Part shown: piece after piece, positions 1-8,572 of the stretch
Numbering within the stretch: position 1 is the stretch's first letter
How the letters are laid out: the number at the start of each line of letters is the position of its first letter
Source of the DNA: a virus
Virus record (IMG/VR): IMGVR_UViG_3300034106_004008
Coordinates: 1 to 64,000 of that record
DNA length: 64,000 bases
Reading direction: 5' to 3' (one strand)
The notes under the pieces: generated by a model
What the model saw: only the letters and a program-made list of their open reading frames with translations
The model's database searches: none
What the model was told of the DNA's origin: nothing
Position numbers and translations under genes: made by a program

Positions 1-36
1 ATGTTTCAATACCTGAGTGATTTATTTAAAAATTAA
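1..36 (+). CDS. possible 3' end of an upstream gene
   Basis: Frame 1 is open from the first base to TAA at 34-36 (MFQYLSDLFKN). It may be the tail of a gene that begins left of the window. Too short to assign. Confidence 0.25.
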   Translation: MFQYLSDLFKN

Positions 37-40
37 AACT

Positions 41-217
41 ATGAACATATTAGACATTGCTAAGATCATAACCATCATTTGGTTCTATGCAACAGGATCC
101 TTCATGCTTGTTGCTAAAGTTAACGGTACTAAACCCATCATCGCCATGACAATTAAATTTATGACAGTTGTATCTATGGTTTACATCACACTTTTTTTAC
201 TTAATGTTGTAAAATAA
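41..217 (+). CDS. small two-helix membrane protein (58 aa)
   Basis: Starts at ATG 41 (MNILDIAKI). Two hydrophobic stretches, about residues 5-24 and 38-57, suggest a small inner-membrane protein with a short loop (KVNGTKP). It lies 10 nt upstream of the tyrosinase-like lipoprotein gene and is probably co-transcribed. Family not recognised. Confidence 0.6.
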   Translation: MNILDIAKIITIIWFYATGSFMLVAKVNGTKPIIAMTIKFMTVVSMVYITLFLLNVVK

Positions 218-227
218 ATTAAAAATT

Positions 228-1679
228 ATGAAAAAAATATTAATACTATTCATTTTGATGTTTGGCCTATTATGGCTAATATCATGTAAAGACAGAACCG
301 AAAGCGTTGGAGATGTTGTTGGAAAACGATATCTCCGAAAAGAAATTCACACACCAGAGGCACAAATGGACGTTGAAGCCATGGACAAAGCCTTTAAAAT
401 TATGCGTAATATGCCTTGTGATAACCCATTGAGTTGGTATTATCAAGGTGCAATTCATTGGGTTCCCGACACAATCTTATATAACCCACTGTGCCCAAGC
501 TATAAGACCCCAGCCGATTTAAAAGAAGCTTGGGATAATTGTACACATACACCAAGTGGTAAAGAAAAAATTCATTTCTTGGTTTGGCATAGATTATACA
601 TTCACCATTTAGAAAAGATAGTTAGAAAATTGTCTGGATATAAAGATTTCGCATTACCTTATTGGGGCTACACAAATAATTTTGACTACGACAAATTTTT
701 ACAAGAAAAATTCAGAGATCCGAAATCATCCCTATATGAACGTTGTAGATTTGATAGCTTGAACTATGGTTATCCTATTGCAGGTGAAATCCAAAGAGCT
801 TTGGAGACAGATAAATTAATGAGTTACACCTCATACGAAATGTTTAACTCGCAGATTAACAATGCCCCACATGGTGCGATGCACGATTACATCGGCGCTG
901 GTAATGTACAAACTGGTAAGTTGTTCAACAACCCAATCACTGGTAAAATTAGTGAGACAGGGTTGATGGGTTGGGTTCCGACAGCTGGGTTTGATCCAGT
1001 TTTCTGGACACATCACTCAAACATTGATAGACTATGGCAGCAATGGACTAATTCTCCGAATGGGGAGAAAGTTACATTGGAGATGTTAAAATCAGCTGAC
1101 TGGTCTTATGTTTTCTTCGATGAGAATGGTAAGAAAGTTACCTATACAATGGAAGATGTGATAAAGATAATATACAAACTTGATTATGATTATGATGATG
1201 TTGAGGTATATGAAAAAGCTGATCAACCGATGATGGCTAGAGCATACAACAATGTTTTACATAGCAATAATTTCAGCATACCAATTAATGGTCAAATCAC
1301 AGATGCTGTCACACAGGTTACGCCAACAAGTGGCCAGCTAGGTGCGCCAAATAGAGTTAAATTAGTATTAACCGTTTCATTCACGAAGATACCTAAAGGT
1401 GTCTATGAGGTTTACGTTAATCGAAATAAATTAACAACAGCACACCCGAATATGGTTGAGAGCTTCGCGGGTTATATGTCTTTCTTCGGAGCCGATCATA
1501 AAATGCCTGGTGAGTCTTGTGAAAAGGGTTGTTGTAGAACACTCAACGCTGACGGTAGACCAACAATGCAATTTGAATTTGAGGTCAACTCATCTAACAG
1601 ATACCATGTTGAAATTTATAAACATAACGGTATTCACACTGGTGATTTAATTATCGAAAACATAAAGATTAAAATTTAA
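228..1679 (+). CDS. tyrosinase-like dicopper oxidase, lipoprotein
   Basis: The protein has 483 aa. Residues 1-20 are a lipoprotein signal ending in the lipobox LISC (Cys20), so it should be exported and lipid-anchored. CuA-like region: AIHW (His77), then IHFLVWHRLY (His116, His121). CuB-like region: APHGAMH (His215, His219), then FDPVFWTHHSNIDRLW (His262/263). This is the tyrosinase/polyphenol oxidase type-3 copper signature; family members oxidise phenols with O2. The His116-His121 spacing is shorter than usual, so activity is not certain. A polyphenol-oxidase-like C-terminal domain follows (about 280-480). It sits in a phage-like operon after a small membrane protein. The fold call is strong; substrate and role in infection are unknown. 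Confidence 0.88.
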   Translation: MKKILILFILMFGLLWLISCKDRTESVGDVVGKRYLRKEIHTPEAQMDVEAMDKAFKIMRNMPCDNPLSWYYQGAIHWVPDTILYNPLCPSYKTPADLKEAWDNCTHTPSGKEKIHFLVWHRLYIHHLEKIVRKLSGYKDFALPYWGYTNNFDYDKFLQEKFRDPKSSLYERCRFDSLNYGYPIAGEIQRALETDKLMSYTSYEMFNSQINNAPHGAMHDYIGAGNVQTGKLFNNPITGKISETGLMGWVPTAGFDPVFWTHHSNIDRLWQQWTNSPNGEKVTLEMLKSADWSYVFFDENGKKVTYTMEDVIKIIYKLDYDYDDVEVYEKADQPMMARAYNNVLHSNNFSIPINGQITDAVTQVTPTSGQLGAPNRVKLVLTVSFTKIPKGVYEVYVNRNKLTTAHPNMVESFAGYMSFFGADHKMPGESCEKGCCRTLNADGRPTMQFEFEVNSSNRYHVEIYKHNGIHTGDLIIENIKIKI

Positions 1680-1683
1680 TACA

Positions 1684-2289
1684 ATGAAAAAGTTTAAAGT
1701 ATCCTACACATTAACTTACAAAATTACTGATTACGATTTGTTTGAGGAGTTAGAATCGGATGAGTCAGCGTGGGTTAGATTTTTAACAGAACTACTCGAT
1801 TCAATCAGATTCTCAGAGGATTTCACCAAGAAATGGATATCCACCGAGGGTGATGAATTATACTGGGATGATGAAGAAGAGCATGGTATTGCCGAGGTTG
1901 TTGTTACCGTTGAGGATAATTTTGATGGTGATGTTAAATGGTGGAACGAGTTGCTACCAATGTTGAAAGAAACTTGGGACATGCCAATCAAAGAAGATGC
2001 TGAATCATTCGATGTGGATGATTTTGCAACATCAATATCCGAGGGTGGCGCTTTCTGGAACATTGTTAAATGGGGAAGCACGATCAGAGTTGAGGAAGAT
2101 TCCGATGGTTGTCTTTTTGAATATGACGATGAAGCACGTGAGCGATACATCGGAAACATTCACAATGTTGAAGATAGTTTGCAAATAATCAACGCCGAGT
2201 TTATAAACGCCAAAGGCGAACACTACGAACTATTGGATTGGGTTAATACTAAAGAAGAGGTTTTAAGTTACATAGAAAAAATTAATTAA
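1684..2289 (+). CDS. acidic hypothetical protein (201 aa)
   Basis: Soluble, strongly Asp/Glu-rich protein with no signal peptide, starting 4 nt after the tyrosinase stop. Its TAA overlaps the next start codon (TAATG), which implies translational coupling. Family not recognised. Confidence 0.75.
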   Translation: MKKFKVSYTLTYKITDYDLFEELESDESAWVRFLTELLDSIRFSEDFTKKWISTEGDELYWDDEEEHGIAEVVVTVEDNFDGDVKWWNELLPMLKETWDMPIKEDAESFDVDDFATSISEGGAFWNIVKWGSTIRVEEDSDGCLFEYDDEARERYIGNIHNVEDSLQIINAEFINAKGEHYELLDWVNTKEEVLSYIEKIN

Positions 2290-2366
2290 TGCATACATTA
2301 ACGATACTGGTAATACTATGGTATTTTTTCCTGGTGCTACCGAATGCTCGTAAAAATAAGAAATAA
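2289..2366 (+). CDS. possible 25-aa membrane microprotein
   Basis: ATG overlaps the previous stop. Encodes MHTLTILVILWYFFLVLPNA plus a Lys/Arg-rich tail: one hydrophobic helix with a positive C-terminal end. Its stop lies 1 nt before the next ATG, so it fits the tight operon. Coding status rests on position and hydrophobic character only. Confidence 0.4.
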   Translation: MHTLTILVILWYFFLVLPNARKNKK

Positions 2367-2367
2367 T

Positions 2368-2607
2368 ATGACGGCAGAAGAAATAATTAAAAATAGCAAA
2401 AGAAAATATGAGGTCGGTTTCACTAGTGATGAGATCGTCACAATGTTAGTCGATAACGATATTGACCCAGACAAGTTTTACACTGCACTTGGTGTGAACA
2501 CAATTACAATGATTGATGGTAATTTCGTTACATATTTTTGGGACATTGAAAGAGCATTAGATTGTGTGATCAACGACAGAGATATGGACATAACAGAGTG
2601 GGACTGA
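2368..2607 (+). CDS. small hypothetical protein (79 aa)
   Basis: Start ATG 2368 (MTAEEIIKNS) is preferred over a longer frame from 2344 that would overlap the microprotein. Soluble and acidic; unrecognised. Confidence 0.65.
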   Translation: MTAEEIIKNSKRKYEVGFTSDEIVTMLVDNDIDPDKFYTALGVNTITMIDGNFVTYFWDIERALDCVINDRDMDITEWD

Positions 2608-2608
2608 T

Positions 2609-2863
2609 ATGACATTACTTGAACTAGCGGATAAAGTTGCTGAGATTGAAAGGAAATACACTGATAGGTCTGACTTCCGAGTGTCCGTTAGTGTAACACA
2701 CGATAGAGTTGTGCGATACACAATCGAACACACCGCAAAAAACAGAACGGTTGGTACGGGTTGGGGTGCGACTGATATAAAAGAACTTTTAACTAAGTTT
2801 GAAGTTGCTATGGCAGCTAATTATACTTTCGCATCCCCAAAGAATGATGACATTTCAATATGA
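2609..2863 (+). CDS. small hypothetical protein (84 aa)
   Basis: Begins 1 nt after the preceding stop and overlaps the next gene by 4 nt (ATGA-type coupling). MTLLELADKVAEIERKY is a predicted helix, followed by beta-rich sequence. Unrecognised. Confidence 0.7.
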   Translation: MTLLELADKVAEIERKYTDRSDFRVSVSVTHDRVVRYTIEHTAKNRTVGTGWGATDIKELLTKFEVAMAANYTFASPKNDDISI

Positions 2864-3108
2864 TTGGTGAGTTCATAAAGTACCAGGGCAATCATTATAT
2901 TGTTACGGATGATCAATTAAAAGATGGTGATGAGTACATCACAATCGATGGTGTAAACCACAAAGTAGTTTGGTATTACGAAACATTCGGTACACACGTT
3001 TCCGTTTACTATGACATGATCTTTATGCCTTATGCGACTGGTGTTACGCATACATTTATTTCACAAGATTTAGTGGCTGTCCAACCAATGGACAGCCCAA
3101 GGGGGTGA
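2860..3108 (+). CDS. small hypothetical protein (82 aa)
   Basis: Start overlaps the 2609 gene stop. Beta-rich sequence (YITIDGVNHKVVWYYETF). Ends QPMDSPRG. Unrecognised. Confidence 0.65.
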   Translation: MIGEFIKYQGNHYIVTDDQLKDGDEYITIDGVNHKVVWYYETFGTHVSVYYDMIFMPYATGVTHTFISQDLVAVQPMDSPRG

Positions 3109-3137
3109 ATTGTTTTACTTAGATTTTCAATACGATT

Positions 3138-3398
3138 ATGCTGAATGAGAGATTTATAATGCTTGACAAGATGGTTCTTTTGGTTGATGATAAAAAACCA
3201 AATAGAATCGGTGATCAATACGTTTGGATATCAAACGATGAGAAACATATTATAGAAAATTCCGATGCGTTGAAACAAATAGATGAGAAACCATCAACAT
3301 TTTTTTCGCGCCACAAGATGATTAATATTGTCTGGTGTTTTATACCAGAAGATATCAAAAAAAATTATCTGGTTACAGTCAAATATAATTTTGATTAA
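3138..3398 (+). CDS. small hypothetical protein (86 aa)
   Basis: Two candidate starts: ATG 3138 (MLNERFIMLDKM) and ATG 3159 (MLDKM). The first is reported. Contains a beta-rich IGDQYVWISNDEKH segment. Unrecognised. Confidence 0.6.
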   Translation: MLNERFIMLDKMVLLVDDKKPNRIGDQYVWISNDEKHIIENSDALKQIDEKPSTFFSRHKMINIVWCFIPEDIKKNYLVTVKYNFD

Positions 3399-3413
3399 AA
3401 TGTTTCAATAAGA

Positions 3414-3445
3414 TTTGGATATTTAAAAATATTTCTTTATATTTG
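3414..3445 (+). promoter_or_regulatory. Bacteroidota-type promoter
   Basis: -33 TTTG (3414-3417) and -7 TATATTTG (3438-3445) are 20 nt apart. The start codon of the 3464 gene is 18 nt downstream. One of few promoters inside the left cluster. Confidence 0.7.
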
Positions 3446-3463
3446 TGACCTAAAATAAAAATT

Positions 3464-4018
3464 ATGGTCAGCGAAAAATCAGCGATTAAGGCAAAATCAA
3501 CCGAATTTTACGAAATTACACAGAACAACAGTGGTGGTTCATTCATCACCGATGATAAACTATGCCACAGATTGTACATTGAGGCCGTTTCGGAGGATGA
3601 GGCTCTAAGAATTGCCGAGGACTTGGGTTGTTATTGGAATGGTTGTGATGAGGGTATGGATTGCCCTTGCTGTGGCGATCGTTGGTACCCAGCATCTTAT
3701 GCCACCAACATCGAGGAGATGAACACAAAATGGAATGGTTACGAGGTTTCTCAATGGCTGACCGATGGTAAAAAAGGAACCATTCAGAAAGATGTCGCTA
3801 TTAAAAACTTGAAGAGCCAATATCCTGGCGCCACTTGGTTGGTTGAACCAATTGTTGAAAATAAATATAGTTCAACAAGAGTTGTTGGTAGACTTAAATT
3901 GGATAGCATTGAGCAGTATGCGCAAGTTATGGCTAACCTCTATGGGTGGACAAAACCTGATTGCAGAATTTTTTATAAAGATGGTACAATAAAAGAAATT
4001 TATACAAATAAAATATGA
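3464..4018 (+). CDS. Cys-rich phage hypothetical protein (184 aa)
   Basis: Contains a Cys cluster (GCDEGMDCPCCGDRWYP, about residues 58-74) that could bind zinc. The C-terminal half is basic and beta-rich. Its stop overlaps the next start by 4 nt. Function unknown. Confidence 0.75.
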   Translation: MVSEKSAIKAKSTEFYEITQNNSGGSFITDDKLCHRLYIEAVSEDEALRIAEDLGCYWNGCDEGMDCPCCGDRWYPASYATNIEEMNTKWNGYEVSQWLTDGKKGTIQKDVAIKNLKSQYPGATWLVEPIVENKYSSTRVVGRLKLDSIEQYAQVMANLYGWTKPDCRIFYKDGTIKEIYTNKI

Positions 4019-4380
4019 GTGGAGGAGCATTTGATTACGACCAATATAAGATTCGCAACATTGCTGATAGCATTGAAAGTGAAATAGAACGAAGTGGCAG
4101 ACCTTTAACCGATGAGGAGTTCAGAGAAAAGGTTAGATGGTATGGCGTTGAGTATTTTGAAAGATACCCAGATGAGAGAACCCACCACAAATATCCCGAT
4201 GAGGTCATCAAAAAATTCAGGGATGCTGTAAAGATTTTGAGAATTGCTGAGATATACGCACAGCGTGTTGATTGGTTATTGTCTGGTGATGATGGTGAAG
4301 AAACTTTCTTGAAAAGATTATCTGATGAACTAAATAAATTGGATTACAGTATTGTCATAAAGGATGACACTAAGAAGTAA
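4015..4380 (+). CDS. MSGGAFDYxQY-family phage protein (121 aa)
   Basis: The N terminus MSGGAFDYDQYKIRNIADSI resembles that of a conserved small phage protein of unknown function. Mostly helical and charged. Translationally coupled to the preceding gene. Confidence 0.75.
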   Translation: MSGGAFDYDQYKIRNIADSIESEIERSGRPLTDEEFREKVRWYGVEYFERYPDERTHHKYPDEVIKKFRDAVKILRIAEIYAQRVDWLLSGDDGEETFLKRLSDELNKLDYSIVIKDDTKK

Positions 4381-4383
4381 TTT

Positions 4384-4740
4384 ATGTCTAAAGAATGGTT
4401 ATTAAATGATGAGTATGGAACCTACCTATTGTGTGATGATATCATTGATGTTGGTGACCATTATGTTATTTTATTCAACAATGAACTTGAAGAACCATTT
4501 CCCAAAACCGAAGAGTTTAGATATCCAAAAATCAAATCGAACTTTTCATATGAAAGATTCAAGGTTATTTGGTTTTATGAGAAAGATAAATTAATAACTC
4601 GTGTTAGATGTGATGAAGATGTTGAGAAAGAATTGACCAGAGCATTGACAGAAGAACTAATGAGAAATATCGATGCTGAAATAATCAGAAGAATAAGAGA
4701 AGAATTTAACAACATTCGAAATGAAAATATTCAAGGGTAA
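4384..4740 (+). CDS. hypothetical protein (118 aa)
   Basis: Starts at ATG 4384. A beta-rich N-terminal half is followed by a charged helix (about residues 80-115). Overlaps the next gene by 20 nt. Unrecognised. Confidence 0.7.
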   Translation: MSKEWLLNDEYGTYLLCDDIIDVGDHYVILFNNELEEPFPKTEEFRYPKIKSNFSYERFKVIWFYEKDKLITRVRCDEDVEKELTRALTEELMRNIDAEIIRRIREEFNNIRNENIQG

Positions 4741-5287
4741 AAATAAAGGGATGATCCACACAATGGATATAAGGTTGGATGACCTGCGAGCGGTTTTCTT
4801 TCCAAAGAATTTCCATGAAAAGTATGGCTACCTAGGCTATGTTCCTTTCGAGGATGCTTACGAGAAGCGTGGAATGATTCACGCATTGGTAATGGCAATG
4901 GATGCTGAAGCCAAACCCTGGTGGTGCCCAAGGTGGTTCCTAAGGTTCTTGCATTTATTTGGATCGGATAACTCAATCGTTAGAGTAAGGAACAGGTTCT
5001 TACATAATATTGAGAGAAAAATAACCAAGGGGATTCGAATGTGGGATTATAAAACTAAATGGTCTGATTACGATTTGAGAATAAGCATAGGGGCACCGAA
5101 GCATCTTCAGGATTTGGCTGATGCGATAGAACATTATGTATATCACAGAGGCTACAAAGCCGAGCTGGTTGAGAACATAAAGGAAATGGAACCGACATTC
5201 GATAAGGACTGGTATAGCTTATGTGAACTAAAAGATTATTATGAAAAACTGAAAGGGGAAACTGAAAACGATGAAACATCTGATTAA
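4721..5287 (+). CDS. Trp-rich basic hypothetical protein (188 aa)
   Basis: ATG 4721 (MKIFKGKNKG) overlaps the previous gene; a later start at 4751 (MIHTMDIR) is possible. Central WWCPRWFLRFLHLF segment (about residues 66-79). Overlaps the next gene by 17 nt. Confidence 0.7.
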   Translation: MKIFKGKNKGMIHTMDIRLDDLRAVFFPKNFHEKYGYLGYVPFEDAYEKRGMIHALVMAMDAEAKPWWCPRWFLRFLHLFGSDNSIVRVRNRFLHNIERKITKGIRMWDYKTKWSDYDLRISIGAPKHLQDLADAIEHYVYHRGYKAELVENIKEMEPTFDKDWYSLCELKDYYEKLKGETENDETSD

Positions 5288-6101
5288 TATATTTAAGCAA
5301 TATAAGTATGAGTTATTATTAATATACACTTACATGTTAATTGCCGAGGGTTTGCTTTTATTGCAACCCTATTTTCTTGGAAAGACGATTGATGGTTTGT
5401 TGGTTGGTAACTGGAATTGGTTGATTGGTTTGGTTCTGGTTTACGCTGGATCAACCATGTTCATATACAAGAGAATGGTTTATGACACAAAGGTATACAC
5501 AAAGATATATAACAACATCGTGATGGAGTTTATACATAAGACCGATGTTGATAACTCATCTAAGGTAGCCAGGACAGATATGGCTCACCAGATTGTGGAT
5601 GTTCTCGAGAGTTACGTTCATTATTACATTTCCGTTATTGTCACGGTTCTGGGTAGTTTGGTTTTTGTGATGAGGGGAAGTTTGATAACAGGTTTCATTG
5701 TGTTGGGTTGTGTGTTCCCAATTATGTTTATTGTGTTTAAGTTTTACAAGAAGATAAAACAAGCAACTGTTGTTGGGAACAATCAATATGAGAAAAAAGT
5801 TGATGTTATCAATCGTTCCAATAAGGATGAGATAACAAGTTTCTTTAACAGAAGAAGAAAGTTATGGATATACGGTTCAACATTACAAGGAAAGAATTGG
5901 TTCTGGGTGAATGCGGTTAAATATACATTTCTTGTGACAGCTTTGATTGTCTTCATCAAGACATCTGACAAGTTATCTCAAGGGGATATCATCGCAATGT
6001 ACTCATACATCAGTAACTTTTTGGTCTCATTAATGTCGATACCAGTTGGTGTTGAAGCATACTCAAGAATATTAGACGTATTAAAAAGAATACAATGTTA
6101 G
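5271..6101 (+). CDS. stand-alone ABC-exporter type-1 transmembrane domain
   Basis: The protein has 276 aa with about six predicted membrane helices (near residues 12-32, 44-62, 116-136, 140-158, 216-234 and 243-262). IFKQYKYELLLIYTYMLIAEGLL and the PYFLGKTIDGLL segment match the start of ABC exporter membrane domains. No Walker A, ABC signature or Walker B follows: the ORF stops where the linker to the ATPase domain should begin and runs into an unrelated small gene. Exporters normally need an ATPase domain, so this may borrow a host ATPase, dominate host half-transporters or form a different pore. The fold call is fairly strong; the function is open. Confidence 0.7.
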   Translation: MKHLINIFKQYKYELLLIYTYMLIAEGLLLLQPYFLGKTIDGLLVGNWNWLIGLVLVYAGSTMFIYKRMVYDTKVYTKIYNNIVMEFIHKTDVDNSSKVARTDMAHQIVDVLESYVHYYISVIVTVLGSLVFVMRGSLITGFIVLGCVFPIMFIVFKFYKKIKQATVVGNNQYEKKVDVINRSNKDEITSFFNRRRKLWIYGSTLQGKNWFWVNAVKYTFLVTALIVFIKTSDKLSQGDIIAMYSYISNFLVSLMSIPVGVEAYSRILDVLKRIQC

Positions 6102-6331
6102 TACACATACCAGTTGAAGAGTTGGACATAAACCCATCTTGGGCAATAAATAAAATAATTGGCGTTTCAATTGATTACGCTGATAGCACGGTTCACGCTA
6201 TTTTTTATGGTGAGGCTGAGTCCGCGATAATATTTCGTCTTAAATCGTATGGTATGACTTTGGACAATAGATGTTGTGGTTATCATGTATCACATGGGCC
6301 AGCTGGAATCTTTATAAAATTAACGAAATAA
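6095..6331 (+). CDS. small hypothetical protein (78 aa)
   Basis: Overlaps the ABC-domain stop by 7 nt. Beta-rich, with a CCGYHVSHGPAG segment. Unrecognised. Confidence 0.6.
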   Translation: MLVHIPVEELDINPSWAINKIIGVSIDYADSTVHAIFYGEAESAIIFRLKSYGMTLDNRCCGYHVSHGPAGIFIKLTK

Positions 6332-6332
6332 A

Positions 6333-6364
6333 TTTGCGTATTAAAAATTCCTGTTATATATTTG
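6333..6364 (+). promoter_or_regulatory. early-type promoter, leaderless spacing
   Basis: TTTGCGTATTAAAAATT, then -7 TATATTTG, with a 20-nt spacer. The ATG of the 57-aa gene is exactly 4 nt after the -7 element. Confidence 0.7.
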
Positions 6365-6368
6365 CGAC

Positions 6369-6542
6369 ATGCGAGACGCAACAAACATAAAGGATAAGGA
6401 TTTTTACATCGATGGTGTGAAAACCAAGGCAACCAATGTCTGGATAACCGAGCGTGGCGAAATTTTCGTTTCATTGAAAGCACACGGAAATTGTGAGTTG
6501 AATATTTCAGCAAAGGATTTAAAAAAATACACAAAAAAATAA
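6369..6542 (+). CDS. small hypothetical protein (57 aa)
   Basis: MRDATNIKDKDFYIDGVKTK followed by beta-strand-like sequence and a Lys-rich end. Supported by the promoter directly in front of it and by filling an otherwise empty gap between two genes. Confidence 0.65.
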   Translation: MRDATNIKDKDFYIDGVKTKATNVWITERGEIFVSLKAHGNCELNISAKDLKKYTKK

Positions 6543-6548
6543 TATATC

Positions 6549-7409
6549 ATGAGAAGAGCATATCAAAACGTATCGTTCATCGTTGAGGGTGATAACTTTT
6601 ATGGGGTATCACTCGGTTGGGATTTCACATCGGAACACGAATGGGGAATCAGGGGAATCAAAAACAAGTTTGGATTGAAGTCCGACAAGACAAACATCTT
6701 GGGGATTAAGAAACCATTGCTTGGGATTGATAACCGAAGAATGACAATCGGTGAGGTTCTGTTCAAAGAAGATAAAGACCTTTGTGTGTTGACATCTGAA
6801 AGACCATATGGGTTGAAGGAGAAGTATAAGGCCAAGGATCTTTTGGGCTATGACATTAAGAATGTTTACAACGACCTTGAGTGCGCTTGGGACGAGGGTG
6901 ACTTTTGTATCGCTAGCAAGAACAAGGAAGATTTCCCTAAGATGAGGGAGTTGTATGAGGCGTTCAAGAATAAGAACATCGCCATCACATTTCTAAAGTC
7001 TGAGGTGCCAGCGTTCTCAAATTCATCATTGTCCGTTCTCATTCTGGATAAGTTGCCACAAGACGTATTGGATGAGATGTACAACGTGGATAAGGAAGCA
7101 TATGATCTCATTGAGTATGAGAAAGAGATTGGCGTCACCAAGTTGAAGGAGGAGACAAGACGTAACAGTGGTTACAAAGGTAATAAGTATTTTATGGCTT
7201 GTTCACCGAGGTGGATTGATTATAAGGATGCTGTTGCGAGGGAAGAGAAGAAGAGAAAAGCGAACACGGAGTATGATATTATGTTTTGGGTGAACTACTC
7301 TGACGATGATGATAACTTTGGTTGGTACACCGCTGAGGAAATCATCAAATGGTTGTCCACACCAGGATTGAAATTGAAGTCTCTTAATGCGGAAAGGGAA
7401 ACAGCATGA
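6549..7409 (+). CDS. hypothetical protein (286 aa)
   Basis: Soluble, mixed alpha/beta. N-terminal MRRAYQNVSFIVEGDNFYGV, a Lys-rich middle and an acidic SDDDDNFGWYTAEEIIKWL near the C terminus. Overlaps the lipoprotein gene by 4 nt. No family recognised. Confidence 0.75.
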   Translation: MRRAYQNVSFIVEGDNFYGVSLGWDFTSEHEWGIRGIKNKFGLKSDKTNILGIKKPLLGIDNRRMTIGEVLFKEDKDLCVLTSERPYGLKEKYKAKDLLGYDIKNVYNDLECAWDEGDFCIASKNKEDFPKMRELYEAFKNKNIAITFLKSEVPAFSNSSLSVLILDKLPQDVLDEMYNVDKEAYDLIEYEKEIGVTKLKEETRRNSGYKGNKYFMACSPRWIDYKDAVAREEKKRKANTEYDIMFWVNYSDDDDNFGWYTAEEIIKWLSTPGLKLKSLNAERETA

Positions 7410-7633
7410 GAAAGATATTAATTGCGGTGATTTTAATCGGATTGGTTTCTTGCACACAATCAACGGTTGAGAAGAGACAAACAAACATTGTGATCAACAA
7501 CGGACATTCCAAATTAAACATTGTTGAGATTGAGGGTTGTGAATATTTCTTTGCTGATTATGATAGGGGGGCGATCTTTGAACATAAGGGTAATTGCAAG
7601 AATCCCATTCACCCAGAACATTTAAGGAAATAA
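7406..7633 (+). CDS. small lipoprotein (75 aa)
   Basis: MRKILIAVILIGLVSC is a lipoprotein signal with lipobox LVSC (Cys16). The mature part has two further cysteines. Probably anchored in the host envelope. Start overlaps the previous stop. Confidence 0.75.
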   Translation: MRKILIAVILIGLVSCTQSTVEKRQTNIVINNGHSKLNIVEIEGCEYFFADYDRGAIFEHKGNCKNPIHPEHLRK

Positions 7634-7635
7634 TT

Positions 7636-7806
7636 ATGGCAGCGCTATGGTTTAAAATTGGAATTGGTTTCATCGTGGGGTTGAGTTATCTTGGTGCGAG
7701 GAAAACGCACAGGGATATAAAGAGGGGTGATGTGCAATGGGTGGCTTGGAAAGGAAAGCACGATTCGATTTATTACGAGAAGCAAAAACGTTTGAACAAT
7801 AAATAA
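7636..7806 (+). CDS. small membrane-anchored protein (56 aa)
   Basis: ATG 7636 (MAALWFKIGIGFIVGLSYLG): N-terminal hydrophobic helix, then a positively charged tail. The longer frame from 7594 would overlap the lipoprotein gene, so the later start is used. Confidence 0.6.
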   Translation: MAALWFKIGIGFIVGLSYLGARKTHRDIKRGDVQWVAWKGKHDSIYYEKQKRLNNK

Positions 7807-7809
7807 AAC

Positions 7810-8079
7810 ATGGACAGTAAATTCGATGAAACGACACGGACGGTTGTTGTTCAGATGACACGAAGGGATGGGATGTCTTATTTTAATATTGTACAACCCA
7901 AAGAACAGGATGAATTAACTCTTCATGAGATAAGAATGATTCTGGCTGGTGCAGTCGCTCTGACAATAAAGAGTTCTGACAATGATGCCAAGGCAATGCG
8001 TGAGGTGATTGAATATCTTGAGCGGGAGTTTGTGGATGTGGATAGTTTCAACGATCATATGGTAAAAGTAAAACAATAA
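7810..8079 (+). CDS. hypothetical protein (89 aa)
   Basis: Soluble, helical C-terminal half (KAMREVIEYLEREFVDVDSF). Starts 3 nt after the previous stop. Unrecognised. Confidence 0.65.
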   Translation: MDSKFDETTRTVVVQMTRRDGMSYFNIVQPKEQDELTLHEIRMILAGAVALTIKSSDNDAKAMREVIEYLEREFVDVDSFNDHMVKVKQ

Positions 8080-8089
8080 AAATTTGGTT

Positions 8090-8314
8090 ATGACAAAAAA
8101 ATTTGCATCGTTATTAATTTTGTTCTTGGTTTCCTGTTCGCAACCAGACCCGAATAAACCGTGGGAGGTTGTTGGAATCAAAGATATTGGTGACAACCAA
8201 TGCGAATACATGGTGGTTCAATGGGTTAAGGTTGGTTTGCCATACAGAGATGAGTTTATTGATACTTGCGGAAAATATTATTTCAGTCAAAATATTAAAA
8301 TAGATAAAAAATAA
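8090..8314 (+). CDS. small lipoprotein (74 aa)
   Basis: ATG 8090: MTKKFASLLILFLVSCSQ, lipobox LVSC (Cys16). Two cysteines in the mature part. Second short lipoprotein in this operon. Confidence 0.75.
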   Translation: MTKKFASLLILFLVSCSQPDPNKPWEVVGIKDIGDNQCEYMVVQWVKVGLPYRDEFIDTCGKYYFSQNIKIDKK

Positions 8315-8320
8315 AAACAC

Positions 8321-8569
8321 ATGGATAATCAAGAATTAATGAAGAAATTAACGGAGATGGTGTGGGAGACACCAAATGATTCCGAATTGGGTGAAAAGGT
8401 TCGCAGTCTGGTTGACAATAATAAACCAAAGGATAACACCGTGGAGTACCAAGGAAGAACACCACAACAAGTTGAGGATAGCGAGAAGATATCCGTATTA
8501 TCAATGTTGGTGACGGCTGGGTTGATCTTGATGTTGTTGGTGATGGGTGTGTATGGAATGAAACAATAA
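8321..8569 (+). CDS. tail-anchored small membrane protein (82 aa)
   Basis: Charged N-terminal 55 residues, then one C-terminal hydrophobic helix (LSMLVTAGLILMLLVMGVYG) ending KQ. This is the layout of a tail-anchored protein. Unrecognised. Confidence 0.7.
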   Translation: MDNQELMKKLTEMVWETPNDSELGEKVRSLVDNNKPKDNTVEYQGRTPQQVEDSEKISVLSMLVTAGLILMLLVMGVYGMKQ

Positions 8570-8572
8570 AGG

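Noticed and set aside
1731-2159. 142-aa minus-strand ORF, Ser-rich
   Set aside because: It is the shadow of the acidic plus-strand gene 1684-2289 and has no start signal of its own.
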